Shown here piece by piece: positions 15,771 through 24,442 of a stretch of 49,154 bases of DNA. Under the pieces are notes generated by a model, which saw only the letters and a program-made list of their open reading frames with translations, did no database searches and had not been told where the DNA came from. The stretch spans positions 1 to 49,154 of the forward strand of contig NZ_JARVKV010000054.1 in assembly GCF_029813835.1 (NCBI RefSeq). The letters run 5' to 3'. Each line of letters begins with the position of its first letter. The first letter of the stretch is position 1. Position numbers and translations under genes: made by a program. Origin of the DNA: Streptomyces sp. DH37 (GTDB lineage: Bacteria; Actinomycetota; Actinomycetes; Streptomycetales; Streptomycetaceae).

Positions 15771-16994
15771 GTGAACACCGCCCCGCCTTCCGCTTCCGTC
15801 CCGGTCACCCCCGGGGACGCCCTGGACGTCCAGCCGACCCCGCTGGCCCTGCTCCTCCTCGGCCGCGAGGCCGACCCGAAGAGCGAGCGCGGTGTGGAGT
15901 GCCCCGGCGACCTGCCCTCCCCGTCGGACCCGGACCTGGTCGAGCGCGCCCGCGCGGCGAAGGAGCGGCTCGGCGAGAAGGTCTTCGTGCTCGGCCACCA
16001 CTACCAGCGCGACGAGGTCATCCAGTTCGCCGACGTCACCGGCGACTCCTTCAAGCTCGCCCGGGACGCCGCCGCCCGCCCGGAGGCGGAGTACATCGTC
16101 TTCTGCGGCGTGCACTTCATGGCCGAGTCCGCCGACATCCTCACCGGCGACCGGCAGCAGGTCGTCCTGCCCGACCTGGCCGCGGGCTGCTCGATGGCGG
16201 ACATGGCCACCGCCGAGCAGGTCGCCGAGTGCTGGGACGTCCTGACCGAGGCGGGCGTCGCCGACGTCACCGTCCCGGTCTCGTACATGAACTCCTCGGC
16301 CGACATCAAGGCCTTCACCGGGCGGCACGGCGGCACCATATGCACCTCTTCCAACGCGAAGCGGGCGCTGGACTGGGCGTTCTCGCAGGGGGAGCCCGGG
16401 CGGGGCAAGGTGCTGTTCCTGCCCGACCAGCACCTGGGCCGCAACACCGCGGTGCGCGACATGGGGATGTCCCTGGAGGACTGCGTCGTCTACAACCCGC
16501 ACCGGCCGAACGGCGGGCTGACCGCCGAGGAGCTGCGCGGCGCGAAGATGATCCTGTGGCGCGGCCACTGCTCGGTGCACGGCCGCTTCACGCTGGAGTC
16601 GGTGAACGACGTGCGCGAGCGCGTCCCCGGCGTCAACGTGCTGGTGCACCCCGAGTGCCGCCACGAGGTCGTCGCGGCGGCGGACCACGTGGGCTCCACC
16701 GAGCACATCATCAAGACCCTGGAGGCCGCCCCGGCCGGCTCGAAGTGGGCGATCGGCACCGAGCTCAACCTGGTGCGCCGCCTGGCGAACCGCTTCGCCC
16801 CCGAGGGCAAGGAGATCGTCTTCCTCGACCGGACGGTCTGCTTCTGCTCGACCATGAACCGGATCGACCTGCCCCACCTGGTGTGGGCCCTGGAGTCGCT
16901 GGCCGACGGCAAGGTCGTCAACCGCGTCCAGGTCGACCCGGAGACCGAGAAGTTCGCCAAGCTGGCCCTGGAGCGGATGCTCGCCCTGCCGTAG
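15771..16994 (+). CDS. nadA: quinolinate synthase
   Basis: Condenses iminoaspartate and dihydroxyacetone phosphate to quinolinate, using a [4Fe-4S] cluster, in de novo NAD synthesis. The 407-aa protein has the extended actinobacterial N-terminus. Three cysteines sit in the usual ligand contexts: FCGVHFMAE (C112), WRGHCSVHGRF and the C-terminal TVCFCSTMNR. Substrate-site motifs GHHYQRDE, PVSYMNSSADIKA and HPEC are intact. Of several possible starts (15711 ATG, 15762 GTG, 15771 GTG) I chose 15771, because GAAAGGG lies eight bases before it. No nadB or nadC follows, so nadA is separated from its usual partners here. Three palindromes cover its promoter. Confidence 0.96.
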   Translation: MNTAPPSASVPVTPGDALDVQPTPLALLLLGREADPKSERGVECPGDLPSPSDPDLVERARAAKERLGEKVFVLGHHYQRDEVIQFADVTGDSFKLARDAAARPEAEYIVFCGVHFMAESADILTGDRQQVVLPDLAAGCSMADMATAEQVAECWDVLTEAGVADVTVPVSYMNSSADIKAFTGRHGGTICTSSNAKRALDWAFSQGEPGRGKVLFLPDQHLGRNTAVRDMGMSLEDCVVYNPHRPNGGLTAEELRGAKMILWRGHCSVHGRFTLESVNDVRERVPGVNVLVHPECRHEVVAAADHVGSTEHIIKTLEAAPAGSKWAIGTELNLVRRLANRFAPEGKEIVFLDRTVCFCSTMNRIDLPHLVWALESLADGKVVNRVQVDPETEKFAKLALERMLALP

Positions 16995-17053
16995 GCGCCG
17001 GGATTCCGCGACGCGTGTGACCGGGCGCGGCGCGGTCGGCCAGGATGGTCGGC

Positions 17054-17944
17054 ATGCTGCTGCGCCCGGTACACGATCGCGAGGAGGACGCCGCGGCCGT
17101 GCGGTTCGTCGCGGACGCCGCCCTCCGGGCACCGCACCCCGCCCCGCCGGCGCGGGACGCGCCGCTGCCCGCCCCGGCCGTCCGCCGCCCCCACCACGCC
17201 CGCCATCTGGCCCGTACCGACCCGGGGGGCTGCTGGCTGGCCGAGGACGCCGCGGGACGCCCCGTCGGAGCCGTGCTGTCCACACGGCGGGAGGGCACCT
17301 GGGGGCTGTCCCTGCTCGCCGTGCTGCCCGAGGCGCGGGGCCGGGGCGTGGGCACCGCCCTGCTGGAGCGGGCGCTGGCGTACGGCCGCGGCTGCCTGCG
17401 CGGGATCGTCCTCGTGCCGCCCCATCCGGTGGCCGCCCGCGTCTGCCGCCGGGCGGGCTTCGAGCTGCACCCGGCGGCGCGGCTGACCGGGACGGTCTCG
17501 ACCGCGGGGCTCGCCGCCCCGGACGGCGTGGTGGCCGAGGGCGGGCCGAAGGACCGGGACCTGATGGACTCGGTGGACCGGCGGCTGCGCGGCGGCGCCC
17601 ACGGCCCGGACCACGACGAGCTGCCGCGCCACGCCAGGCCGCTGGTGACCGACGACTTCGCCGGCAGCGGCTACTGCTACCTGTCCGGGGGCCGCGACGG
17701 CGGCGAGGCCCGGGTGGAGCTGCTGGGCGCGACCTCCCGGCGGCTGGCCACCCGGCTGCTGACGGCCGCCCTGGGCGTCGTCGGCGAGGGCCGCCCGGTG
17801 CGGATCGAGGGCCTGACCGCCGAGCAGCAGTGGGCGCTGGACGTCGGGCTGGCCGCGGGGCTGGAGCCGGACACGGCGGGCTGGGTGGGCCTGCGCGGCA
17901 TGCGGCCGCCGTCGCCGTACGTCCCCTCCGCCGCGTTCCTGTAG
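17054..17944 (+). CDS. GNAT acetyltransferase, probably two-domain
   Basis: 296-aa protein. The N-terminal half is a GNAT domain with an acetyl-CoA loop ARGRGVGTALLERAL (about residues 96-110), followed by the usual CRRAGF segment. The C-terminal half (about 160-296) looks like a second, degenerate GNAT repeat lacking a clear R-x-x-G-x-G loop. Substrate unknown. ATG 17045 is also possible, but ATG 17054 has CAGGAT seven bases upstream (leaderless-like) and AGGATGG in Shine-Dalgarno range, so I prefer it. It is 59 bases after nadA and convergent with pspAA. Confidence 0.85.
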   Translation: MLLRPVHDREEDAAAVRFVADAALRAPHPAPPARDAPLPAPAVRRPHHARHLARTDPGGCWLAEDAAGRPVGAVLSTRREGTWGLSLLAVLPEARGRGVGTALLERALAYGRGCLRGIVLVPPHPVAARVCRRAGFELHPAARLTGTVSTAGLAAPDGVVAEGGPKDRDLMDSVDRRLRGGAHGPDHDELPRHARPLVTDDFAGSGYCYLSGGRDGGEARVELLGATSRRLATRLLTAALGVVGEGRPVRIEGLTAEQQWALDVGLAAGLEPDTAGWVGLRGMRPPSPYVPSAAFL

Positions 17945-17952
17945 GGGTTCCG

Positions 17953-17970
17953 GGGAGGGGCGCCCGTCCC
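17953..17970. terminator. weak GC hairpin between convergent genes
   Basis: GGGAGGGGC / GCCCGTCCC, nine pairs with one mismatch and no spacer. It fills the gap between the GNAT gene and pspAA. Confidence 0.3.
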
Positions 17971-18261
17971 TCAGGCGGAGGCGTCGGCGGGGAACAGTCC
18001 GTTCTCGCCCAGCAGGGCGCGCACCTCCTCCAGCGTGGCGCCCGGCTCGGGCAGGATCAGCTCCGAGGGCTCCAGGGCGTCGTCCGGCAGGGGCGTGCCC
18101 AGCGAGCGTACGGCGTCCAGCAGGGCGTTCAGGGTGCGGCGGAAGCCGGCCTCGTCGCCGTGCTCCATCTCGTGGAGCAGCTCGTCGTCCAGTGCGTTCA
18201 GGCCGGGCAGGTGGCTGTCGTCCAGCCTGACCTGCCCCTCCCCCATGATCCGTACGATCAC
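17971..18261 (-). CDS. pspAA: PspA-associated protein (PspAA)
   Basis: 96-aa soluble protein. The N-terminal MIVRIMGEGQVRL strand is the hallmark of PspAA partners encoded next to PspA in actinobacteria and archaea. The rest is short helices with a conserved acidic, leucine-rich pattern. It is thought to act with PspA in membrane-stress response; that role is from family knowledge. GTG start with AAGGAGAG a few bases upstream. It lies downstream of pspA on the same strand, separated by 91 bases holding a perfect hairpin (18304-18328), so its expression relative to pspA may be attenuated. Confidence 0.87.
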   Translation of the reverse strand: MIVRIMGEGQVRLDDSHLPGLNALDDELLHEMEHGDEAGFRRTLNALLDAVRSLGTPLPDDALEPSELILPEPGATLEEVRALLGENGLFPADASA

Positions 18262-18303
18262 GACGCTCTCCTTCCGGGCTTCCCGGGGAGCGGGTGCCCG
18301 GTA

Positions 18304-18328
18304 CGCCGGGGGTGATGCGCCCCCGGCG
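18304..18328 (-). terminator. hairpin between pspA and pspAA
   Basis: Perfect 9-bp stem CGCCGGGGG / CCCCCGGCG with a 7-base loop, 25 bases past the pspA stop. It may act as a partial terminator within the gene pair. Confidence 0.5.
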
Positions 18329-18352
18329 CCCGGCCACCGCTCGTCGGGCCGG

Positions 18353-19159
18353 CTACTGCTTGTCGAACCGGGGGGCGTCCTGGGACTGCTGCTGCGCCTG
18401 CCGCTGCCCCGCCTGGTCCTGACCGCCCTCGATGGCCTGCCGGTCGCCGCCCGTGCCGCCCGCCAACTCGGCCTTCATCCGCTGGAGCTCCAGCTCCACG
18501 TCGGAGCCGCCGGAGATCCGGTCCAGCTCGGCCGCGATGTCGTCCTTGGCCAGCCCGCTGGGGTCGTCGAGCGCGCCCGAGGCCAGCAGCTCGTCGATCG
18601 CCCCGGCGCGGGCCTGGAGCTGCGCGGTCTTGTCCTCGGCCCGCTGGATGGCCAGGCCGACGTCGCCCATCTCCTCGGAGATGCCGGAGAACGCCTCGCC
18701 GATGCGGGTCTGGGCCTGGGCCGCGGTGTAGGTGGCCTTGATGGTCTCCTTCCTGGTGCGGAAGGCGTCCACCTTGGCCTGGAGGCGCTGGGCGGCGAGG
18801 GTGAGCTTCTCCTCCTCGCCCTGGAGGGTCTGGTGCTGCTGCTCCAGGTCCGTCACCTGCTGCTGGAGGGCGGCGCGGCGGGAGAGCGCCTCGCGCGCCA
18901 GGTCCTCGCGGCCGAGGGCGAGCGCCTTGCGGCCCTGCTCCTCCAGCTTGGCGGACTGCCCCTGGAGCTGGTTGAGCTGGAGCTCCAGCCGCTTGCGGGA
19001 GGTCGCGACGTCGGCGACGCCACGGCGCACCTTCTGCAGCAGTTCGAGCTGCTTCTGGTAGGAGTAGTCGAGCGTCTCGCGCGGGTCCTCGGCCCGGTCC
19101 AGGGCCTTGTTGGCCTTCGCGCGGAAGATCATTCCCATACGCTTCATGACACCGCTCAT
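18353..19159 (-). CDS. pspA: phage shock protein A (PspA/IM30 family)
   Basis: 268-aa ESCRT-III-like membrane-remodelling protein that protects the envelope under stress. It has an amphipathic N-terminal helix (MSGVMKRMGMIFRAKANKALD), a long coiled coil (about 25-215) rich in Glu, Gln, Lys and Leu, and a disordered Gln/Gly/Asp tail (about 235-268). The ATG at 19159 is preceded by AAGGGGG at a rather long spacing. TAGTGT (19220 to 19215, minus strand) is a plausible -10. It is divergent from the DUF3043 gene. Cotranscription with pspAA is likely but passes a hairpin. Confidence 0.95.
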   Translation of the reverse strand: MSGVMKRMGMIFRAKANKALDRAEDPRETLDYSYQKQLELLQKVRRGVADVATSRKRLELQLNQLQGQSAKLEEQGRKALALGREDLAREALSRRAALQQQVTDLEQQHQTLQGEEEKLTLAAQRLQAKVDAFRTRKETIKATYTAAQAQTRIGEAFSGISEEMGDVGLAIQRAEDKTAQLQARAGAIDELLASGALDDPSGLAKDDIAAELDRISGGSDVELELQRMKAELAGGTGGDRQAIEGGQDQAGQRQAQQQSQDAPRFDKQ

Positions 19160-19392
19160 GGGCTTCGCGCGCCCCCTTCGAAGACGGACTGAACCTCGCA
19201 CACCGACAGGTCCCACACTACGGGCCCTGCTTCCATTACCGCACTGTTCGGACCCGGATGTGCTCCTCCTCCAGGACGATCGGCGAGAGGGTCTCTCCCG
19301 CCCAGGAAGTAGGGAGTACGGCGACCCGCCGTTGCCGGATCGTTCCCCGTGGGGGTGGGGGCCACACCTGGACGCCCCGTACTCTTGGCACT

Positions 19393-19995
19393 GTGTTCCG
19401 AAGCCGTTCCCGTGATGAGCAGACCGCGCCTCCCCGGGAGAGCGTGGACCTGACCAAGCAGCGCCGTGACCCGCAGGCCCCCAAGGGCCGCCCCACGCCC
19501 AAGCGCAGCGAGGCCGAGGCGCTGCGCCGCGCCGTGGTCAAACCACCGGCCGACCGCAAGGAGGCCGCGCGGCGCGCCCGCGAGGCCCGCCGCGCGGAGC
19601 TGGCGCGGCAGCGCGAGGCCCTGGCCGGCGGCGACGAGCGCTACCTGCCGGCGCGCGACCGCGGCCCGGTGCGGCGCTACGCCCGCGACTTCGTGGACTC
19701 CAAGTGGCACGTGGCGGAGTTCTTCCTGCCCCTCGCGGTGCTCATCCTGATCCTGAGCATGATGCCGTCGGCGCAGGTGAAGAACGCCTCCCTGCTGCTG
19801 TGGATGGGCGTCATCGTGATGATCGTCGTCGACTCCTTCGTCACCTCCCACAAGCTGCGCAAGGGCCTGCGCGAGCGCTTCCCCGACGAGAACCGGCGGG
19901 GCGCCGTGGCGTACGCGCTGATGCGGACGCTCCAGATGCGCCGCATGCGGCTGCCCAAGCCGCAGGTCGCCCGGGGCGAGGCGCCGCGCCGCTGA
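19393..19995 (+). CDS. DUF3043 membrane protein
   Basis: 200-aa protein of a conserved actinobacterial family without known function. The N-terminal half is very basic and charged (KQRRDPQAPKGRPTPKRSEA onward, residues 20-95). Two hydrophobic helices follow (about 115-133 and 139-157), then a basic C-terminal tail. The GTG at 19393 lacks a Shine-Dalgarno, but TACTCT lies exactly seven bases upstream, consistent with a leaderless mRNA. The frame stays open upstream of this start, but that part is not protein-like. It is divergent from pspA. Confidence 0.87.
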   Translation: MFRSRSRDEQTAPPRESVDLTKQRRDPQAPKGRPTPKRSEAEALRRAVVKPPADRKEAARRAREARRAELARQREALAGGDERYLPARDRGPVRRYARDFVDSKWHVAEFFLPLAVLILILSMMPSAQVKNASLLLWMGVIVMIVVDSFVTSHKLRKGLRERFPDENRRGAVAYALMRTLQMRRMRLPKPQVARGEAPRR

Positions 19996-20000
19996 CGGGG

Positions 20001-20027
20001 CGCGGGGGTCGGCCTCCCGCCCCCGCG
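20001..20027 (+). terminator. hairpin after DUF3043 gene
   Basis: Perfect 8-bp stem CGCGGGGG / CCCCCGCG with an 11-base loop, starting 5 bases past the stop codon. Confidence 0.5.
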
Positions 20028-20092
20028 GACCACCGACAGACCGCTGACGGACCACTGACGGAACCCCCTTGACGGATCCCGACGGACCACCG

Positions 20093-20854
20093 ATGGACAT
20101 CGCCGTACGACACGACGACGTGCGCCGGGACGGTGTGCCCCGGCTCGGCGCCCTGGGGCATGCCCTGATCGCCCGGCAGCTCGAGGAGCAGATCACCGCG
20201 CGCTTCCCCGTGGGGCGGCGGCTGCGCGTCCTGGACGTGGCGCTGCGCCACGGCCGGCAGGCGCTGACGCTGGCCAGGGCCGGGCACGAGGTGACCGGGC
20301 TGGAGTCCGACCCGGAGCTGGCCGACGCCGTGCGCCGGGTCCTCGGGGAGGAGCCCGCGGGCATACGGGAGCGGATGCGCGTCGTCTCCGGCGACAGCCG
20401 CAGCACCGGGGCGCACTTCCTGCCCGGCTCCTTCGACGTGGTGCTCTGCCACGGTGTGCTGGTCCCCGGCGACGAGCCCGGCCCGCTGCTGGCCGGGCTG
20501 GGCCGGGTGCTGGCCCCCGGCGGGCTGCTGTCGCTGCTGGTGCCCAACATCGAGGCCGCGGCCATGCGGCCGGGGCTGGCCGGCGACTGGACCGCGGCCC
20601 TGGCCCGGCTCGTCCCGCCCGATCCCGCCGACCGCGCCCTGCGCCGCGAGGCGCTGACCGCCACCCTCGCCGGGATGAGCACCCCGGTGCACCGGTGGTA
20701 CGGGGTGCGGGTCTTCACCGGCGGCACCGACGACCCGGCCCTCCCGCCCGGCGAGGCCGGGGAGCGGCTGCTGGCCGCCGAGGAGCGGGCCGGGCGCACC
20801 GACCCGTACCGCGCGGTGGCGGAGCTGCTGCACCTGTGCGCCGTACGCGGCTGA
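20093..20854 (+). CDS. class I SAM-dependent methyltransferase-like protein
   Basis: 253 aa from the ATG at 20093; an in-frame TTG at 20069 would add eight residues. Neither has a clear Shine-Dalgarno. The fold pattern is that of a small-molecule methyltransferase: motif I region RVLDVALRHGRQALTLA, acidic end of strand 2 (TGLESD), motif II-like VVSGDSR, then FDVVLCHGVL and the ARGL-like segment VLAPGGLLSLLV. Motif I lacks the usual Gly-x-Gly-x-Gly, having ALRHG instead, so SAM binding may be weakened or altered. Substrate unknown. It precedes the ABC exporter by about 100 bases on the same strand. Confidence 0.8.
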   Translation: MDIAVRHDDVRRDGVPRLGALGHALIARQLEEQITARFPVGRRLRVLDVALRHGRQALTLARAGHEVTGLESDPELADAVRRVLGEEPAGIRERMRVVSGDSRSTGAHFLPGSFDVVLCHGVLVPGDEPGPLLAGLGRVLAPGGLLSLLVPNIEAAAMRPGLAGDWTAALARLVPPDPADRALRREALTATLAGMSTPVHRWYGVRVFTGGTDDPALPPGEAGERLLAAEERAGRTDPYRAVAELLHLCAVRG

Positions 20855-20956
20855 GCGCCGGACCGCCGGGCGGGCGGGGGGACTCAGGCGTCCGGGGGCG
20901 GTCCGGCGTCCTCACCGGCAGCAGACCGGCAGCAGTTCGCCGAACGGAAGGCCACC

Positions 20957-22939
20957 GTGTCCGTATCCCCGGCACCCCCGGCACCCCAGCCGTCCCAGCC
21001 ACCCCAGCCGTCCCGGTCGTCCCCGGCACCCCCCGCGCCCGAGGCGTCCCCGGCGCCCGCGGACGCCCGGGAACTCCCCGCCGCCGGTGACCGGCTCCCC
21101 GCCCGGGAGACCTGGCGCGCGCTGTACGCCCACATCCGCCCGCACCGGGCGCCGATCGCGCTCGGCGCGCTGCTGGCGCTGGTCGGCTCCGTCACCGGGC
21201 TCGCGCAGCCGCTGGCCGCCAAGGAGCTGGTGGACCGGCTGGGCGGCGGCGAGTCGATCGCCGGCGTCCTGGTGCTGCTCACCGCGCTGGTGGTGCTGGG
21301 CACGGCGATCGAGTCGGTCGGCGCGTACGTCCTGGCCCGCACCGCCGAGTCCGTGGTGCTGGCCGCGCGGAGCCGGCTGGTGGCCCGGCTGCTGCGGCTG
21401 CGGATGCCGGAGGTGGAGCGGACCCAGCCGGGCGACCTGATGGCGCGGGTCACCTCCGACACCACGCTGCTGCGGCAGGTCACCACGGACTCCCTGGTGT
21501 CGGCCGTCACCGGCTCCCTCACGCTGGTGGCGACCCTCGTGATGATGGCGCGGATGGACCTGGTGCTGCTGGGCGTCACCCTCGGGGTGATCGTGCTGAT
21601 CGCCGCCTCGACGGGGCTGGTGATGCCGAGGATCTCGCGGGCGTCGAAGCGGGCGCAGGAGTCGGTCGGGGAGATCTCGTCGGTGCTGGAGCGCTCCTTC
21701 GGCGCGTTCCGCACGGTCAAGGCGTCGGGCGCGGAGGCCCGCGAGACGCGGGCCGTGGAGGAGGCGGCGCGCGCGGCCTGGCGGCACGGGGTGCGGGCCG
21801 CGCGCTGGCAGGCGGTGGCGGGCACGTCGGTCGGGCTGGCCGTGCAGGTGTCGTTCCTGGCGGTGCTGGGCGTCGGCGGGGCGCGGGTGGCCGCGGGCGC
21901 GCTCCCCGTCTCGTCGCTGGTGGCCTTCCTGCTGTTCCTCTTCTACCTGATCGGACCGGTCTCCCGGCTGGTCGACGCGGCCACGCAGTACCAGGTGGGG
22001 GCGGCGGCCGTCGCCCGGATCGCGGAGGCCGAGCGCATGGAGACCGAACCCGGCCCCGGAGCCGGAGCCGAAACCCAGGCCGGACCCGAAACCGAGGCCG
22101 AAGCCGGAACCGAGGCCGAGGCCGGAACCGGGCACGGGCACGGCGGGGACGCGGCCCCGCGCCCGCAGGACCCGCCGGCCTCGGTCGTCTTCGACCGCGT
22201 CGTCTTCCGCTACCGGCCCGGTCTGCCCGCCGTCCACCACGGGGTCTCCTTCTCCGTGCCCGGCGGCGGCATGACCGCGTTCGTCGGTCCCTCGGGGGCG
22301 GGCAAGTCCACCGTGTTCTCGCTGATCGAGCGCTTCCACGAGGTGAGCGGCGGCCGGGTGCTGGTCGACGGGCGCGACGTGCGCGACTGGCCGCTGGCCG
22401 GGCTGCGGGCCTCGATCGGCTACGTCGAGCAGGACGCGACCGTGCTCTCCGGGACGCTGCGCGAGAACCTGGTGTTCGCCGCGCCGGACGCCGGCGACGA
22501 GGAGATCCGCGAGGTGCTGGAGCGCACCCGCCTCACCGAACTGGTCGGTCGGCTGCCCGACGGCCTGGAGACGGTCGTCGGGCACCGGGGCAGCCGGCTC
22601 TCCGGCGGGGAGCGGCAGCGGGTGGCGATCGCGCGGGCGCTGCTGCGCCGCCCCCGGCTGCTGCTCCTGGACGAGGCGACCTCGCAGCTCGACGCGGTCA
22701 ACGAGCTGGCGCTGCGCGACACGGTGGCCGAGGCGGCCCGCGCCACGACGGTGCTGGTCGTCGCCCACCGGCTGTCCACGGTGACGCTCGCCGACCGGAT
22801 CGTGGTGATGGAGGCGGGCCGGGTGCGGGCGGTGGGCACCCACGAGGAGCTGGTGGCGGGCGACCCGCTCTACGGCGAGCTGGCGGCGACGCAGTTTCTG
22901 GCGGCCCCGTCGGGGAACGCGGACGCTCCGCGGCCGTGA
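20957..22939 (+). CDS. ABC transporter ATP-binding/permease (exporter type)
   Basis: 660-aa half-exporter with fused membrane and ATPase domains. A Pro/Ala/Ser-rich N-terminal stretch (about 1-45) precedes the six-helix transmembrane domain (about 55-345). An unusual Glu/Ala/Gly/Thr-rich linker (about 355-400) leads to the nucleotide-binding domain, with Walker A GPSGAGKST (about 443), Q-loop, signature LSGGERQR (about 548), Walker B LLLLDEATS and the switch His in VAHRLST. It could work as a homodimer, since no partner half-transporter is adjacent. GGAAGG before the GTG supports the start. Substrate unknown. Confidence 0.93.
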   Translation: MSVSPAPPAPQPSQPPQPSRSSPAPPAPEASPAPADARELPAAGDRLPARETWRALYAHIRPHRAPIALGALLALVGSVTGLAQPLAAKELVDRLGGGESIAGVLVLLTALVVLGTAIESVGAYVLARTAESVVLAARSRLVARLLRLRMPEVERTQPGDLMARVTSDTTLLRQVTTDSLVSAVTGSLTLVATLVMMARMDLVLLGVTLGVIVLIAASTGLVMPRISRASKRAQESVGEISSVLERSFGAFRTVKASGAEARETRAVEEAARAAWRHGVRAARWQAVAGTSVGLAVQVSFLAVLGVGGARVAAGALPVSSLVAFLLFLFYLIGPVSRLVDAATQYQVGAAAVARIAEAERMETEPGPGAGAETQAGPETEAEAGTEAEAGTGHGHGGDAAPRPQDPPASVVFDRVVFRYRPGLPAVHHGVSFSVPGGGMTAFVGPSGAGKSTVFSLIERFHEVSGGRVLVDGRDVRDWPLAGLRASIGYVEQDATVLSGTLRENLVFAAPDAGDEEIREVLERTRLTELVGRLPDGLETVVGHRGSRLSGGERQRVAIARALLRRPRLLLLDEATSQLDAVNELALRDTVAEAARATTVLVVAHRLSTVTLADRIVVMEAGRVRAVGTHEELVAGDPLYGELAATQFLAAPSGNADAPRP

Positions 22940-22981
22940 CGGCCCGGCCGCGCGGAGACCAGCGAAGGGGGGCTCGTTCAC

Positions 22982-24046
22982 ATGACTCGTTCCCCACGGC
23001 GCGGCGGGCGCCGCGCGGGCGCCGCAGCCCTGTGCGCGGCGGCCGTCCTGTTCACCGGCTGCACGGGGCCGGGCTCCTCCGACGGCGCCGGCGGCTCGCC
23101 CTCCCCCAGCGCCACCGTCCCCGTGCCCGGAGCCGCCGACGACCTGCAGGAGTCCTTCCAGGAGGTCGTCGACCGGGTGCTGCCGTCCGTCGTCCAGATC
23201 ACCACCGGCGAGGGGCTGGGCTCGGGCGTGGTCTACGACGGCGAGGGCCACATCGTCACCAACGCCCATGTGGTGGGGGACGCCGAGCGGTTCCGGATCA
23301 CCATGGCCACCGGCCGCGACGAGCTGGACGCCGAGCTGGTCGCCAGCTACCCGGAGGAGGACCTGGCGGTGGTGAAGCTCACCGATCCGCCCCGGAACCT
23401 GCGCCCCGCGACCTTCGGGGAGTCCGACGAGGTGGACGTCGGCCAGATCGTGCTGGCGATGGGCAATCCGCTGGGGCTCTCCTCCAGCGTCACCGAGGGG
23501 ATCATCTCGGCCACCGGCCGCGCCATCAGCGAGGGCAGCGCCGAGGCCACCATCGGCAACCTGATCCAGACCTCGGCCCCGATCAACCCGGGCAACAGCG
23601 GCGGCGCCCTGGTCGACCTCTCCGGCCGCGTCATCGGCGTCCCCACCCTGGCCGCCCGCACCCCGGACGGGAACGGCGGCGCGGCGCCGGGCCTGGGCTT
23701 CGCCATCCCCTCCGACACCGTCCGCCACCTCGCCGACCAGATGATCGAGCACGGCGAGGTCGTCGACTCCGACGAGGCGGCGATCGAGGCGACGGTGCGC
23801 ACCGTCCTGGGCGAGGACTACCGGCCCGCCGGGGTCGCGATCGTGGAGACCGAGGAGGGCGGCGCGGCGGACGCGGCCGGGCTCCGGGCGGGCGACGTGA
23901 TCACCGGGCTCGACGGCAGGGAGACCCCGGACACCACCGCGCTGGCGGAGGCGCTGGCCTCCCGCGAGCCCGGCGACGAGGTGAAGGCCGTCTACCGGCG
24001 CGGCGGCGAGGAGCGGACCGTCACCATCACCCTCGGCGAACGCTGA
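22982..24046 (+). CDS. HtrA/DegP-like serine protease lipoprotein
   Basis: 354-aa envelope protease. The signal peptide ends in a lipobox with C27 (LFTGC), followed by a Ser/Pro/Gly linker. The trypsin-like S1C domain has an intact triad H96 (TNAHVV), D127 (EEDLAVVK) and S206 (NPGNSGGAL). One PDZ domain follows (about 270-350, with GLRAGDVITGLDG). Expected to degrade or chaperone misfolded exported proteins. The ATG is preceded by GGGGGG at nine bases. It lies 42 bases after the ABC transporter, with an imperfect hairpin over that stop codon, so cotranscription is possible. Confidence 0.93.
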   Translation: MTRSPRRGGRRAGAAALCAAAVLFTGCTGPGSSDGAGGSPSPSATVPVPGAADDLQESFQEVVDRVLPSVVQITTGEGLGSGVVYDGEGHIVTNAHVVGDAERFRITMATGRDELDAELVASYPEEDLAVVKLTDPPRNLRPATFGESDEVDVGQIVLAMGNPLGLSSSVTEGIISATGRAISEGSAEATIGNLIQTSAPINPGNSGGALVDLSGRVIGVPTLAARTPDGNGGAAPGLGFAIPSDTVRHLADQMIEHGEVVDSDEAAIEATVRTVLGEDYRPAGVAIVETEEGGAADAAGLRAGDVITGLDGRETPDTTALAEALASREPGDEVKAVYRRGGEERTVTITLGER

Positions 24047-24061
24047 CGGCACCGGACGACC

Positions 24062-24106
24062 CCGGACGGCACCCGCCCCGGAGCGGCCGGGGCGGGTGCC
24101 GTCCGG
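24062..24106. terminator. strong bidirectional terminator
   Basis: Perfect 20-bp stem with a 5-base loop (AGCGG), between the protease gene and the convergent small protein gene. This is the longest perfect stem in the window. Confidence 0.85.
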
Positions 24107-24116
24107 TGCCCGGGGC

Positions 24117-24329
24117 TCAGCTCTCCCCGGCCGCGCTCAGACTCATGGGCCCGTAGATCTCGGTGCCGTCCTCCAGCAGCGTCACCTGCTCGACGCCGCC
24201 CTCCAGCAGCTCCCTCCAGGTCTCGCCGATCCAGCTCTCCGCGTCGCCCTGGGTGGAGAACTCCTCCGGCTGGACGGCCGGTTCCGTCTCCGTGCCGTCG
24301 GCCTTCTCGAACCGCCACGTCCACGCCAT
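24117..24329 (-). CDS. small conserved hypothetical protein
   Basis: 70-aa soluble acidic protein with no membrane segment. It is Trp-rich near both ends of the first half (MAWTWRF, ESWIGETWRELL) and ends EIYGPMSLSAAGES. It resembles small Streptomyces proteins of unknown function. GGGAGG five bases before the ATG and normal codon bias support a real gene. It is convergent with the HtrA-like protease and divergent from cobU. Confidence 0.75.
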   Translation of the reverse strand: MAWTWRFEKADGTETEPAVQPEEFSTQGDAESWIGETWRELLEGGVEQVTLLEDGTEIYGPMSLSAAGES

Positions 24330-24442
24330 GTGCGCCTCCCCTGTGCTGTGTCCGGTGTTGCCGTGTGTCCATGATCCTGTCCCGCTGAGCGCAGACTAGT
24401 GCCCCTCGCGCGACGCTCCGCCGGACACGAGACGATCGTGCC

